A stretch of DNA of 5,131 nt, from NCBI GenBank assembly GCA_903823545.1, contig CAIJTL010001310.1, forward strand, positions 1 through 5,131, read 5' to 3'. Both the position numbers and the translations under genes were made by a program. This stretch comes from an uncultured Planctomycetaceae bacterium. Lineage in GTDB: Bacteria; Planctomycetota; Planctomycetia; Planctomycetales; Planctomycetaceae. Shown piece by piece: positions 5,112-5,131 of the stretch. Below the pieces are notes generated by a model. The model was not told the DNA's origin. It was given only the letters and a program-made list of their open reading frames with translations, and searched no databases. Numbering within the stretch: the stretch's first letter is position 1; every line of letters begins with the position of its first letter.

Positions 5112-5131
5112 GGTCGCCTGCGCTCCAGTCC

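Larger units (their letters stand above)
4003..5131 (-). mobile_element. Degenerate ISAs1-family insertion sequence, right edge cut by window
   Basis: The three transposase fragments line up in order and almost cover one full-length transposase of about 370 residues, so this is one element decayed in place rather than several insertions. Lesions are an in-frame TGA, an out-of-frame deletion at about 4269 and a missing normal stop near 4003. The element cannot move by its own transposase unless the stop and the frameshift are both bypassed. The promoter-side end is only 32 bases from the window edge and I could not match terminal inverted repeats, so the element's limits are approximate. Confidence 0.75.

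Noticed and set aside
3990..5131. Terminal inverted repeats of the insertion sequence
   Set aside because: GGACTG-like words occur near both ends (5126-5131 and around 3994-3999) but in direct orientation and only 6 bases long, so they do not define the termini.

Overview
The window holds a three-gene set for secreted and copper-related proteins, all on the minus strand, behind a broken insertion sequence, also on the minus strand. The organism is a Gram-negative-type bacterium that uses both Tat and lipoprotein export. The moderately GC-rich DNA, the style of the secreted proteins and the type of transposase would suit Planctomycetota. That is an impression from sequence style, not a demonstrated assignment.

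Right part (about 3727-5131): a degenerate ISAs1-family (H-repeat-associated type) transposase. The N-terminal associated domain (4806-5099) starts at a GTG with a strong Shine-Dalgarno sequence. An in-frame TGA then replaces what is probably a conserved Trp. The middle part with the first two catalytic Asp residues (4269-4805) follows. A small out-of-frame deletion separates it from the third part, which carries the catalytic Glu (from 4268 downwards). The third part also runs about 90 codons past the family's usual end, into a segment that may be a separate small winged-helix-like reading frame (3727-3936). A good intrinsic terminator for the minus strand lies at 3626-3674.

Centre and left (1-3425): in order of transcription these are (a) a Sec-exported protein with DUF5666-like beta-rich repeats (2469-3425), (b) a Tat-exported three-domain multicopper oxidase of the CotA/phenoxazinone-synthase type with every copper ligand present (582-2363, GTG start), and (c) a SCO1/SenC-type lipoprotein with a CxxxC copper/redox motif (461 to beyond the left edge). 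The gaps are 105 and 120 bases and each holds a hairpin, so the genes may be cotranscribed with partial termination or processing.

A plausible joint role is a cell-envelope copper module: the oxidase is the copper enzyme, the SCO protein handles copper or thiols, and the leading protein is a secreted partner of unknown function. The oxidase substrate cannot be read from the sequence. I see no CRISPR array, tRNA, rRNA or defence system, and nothing that I would call a clearly new biological system.
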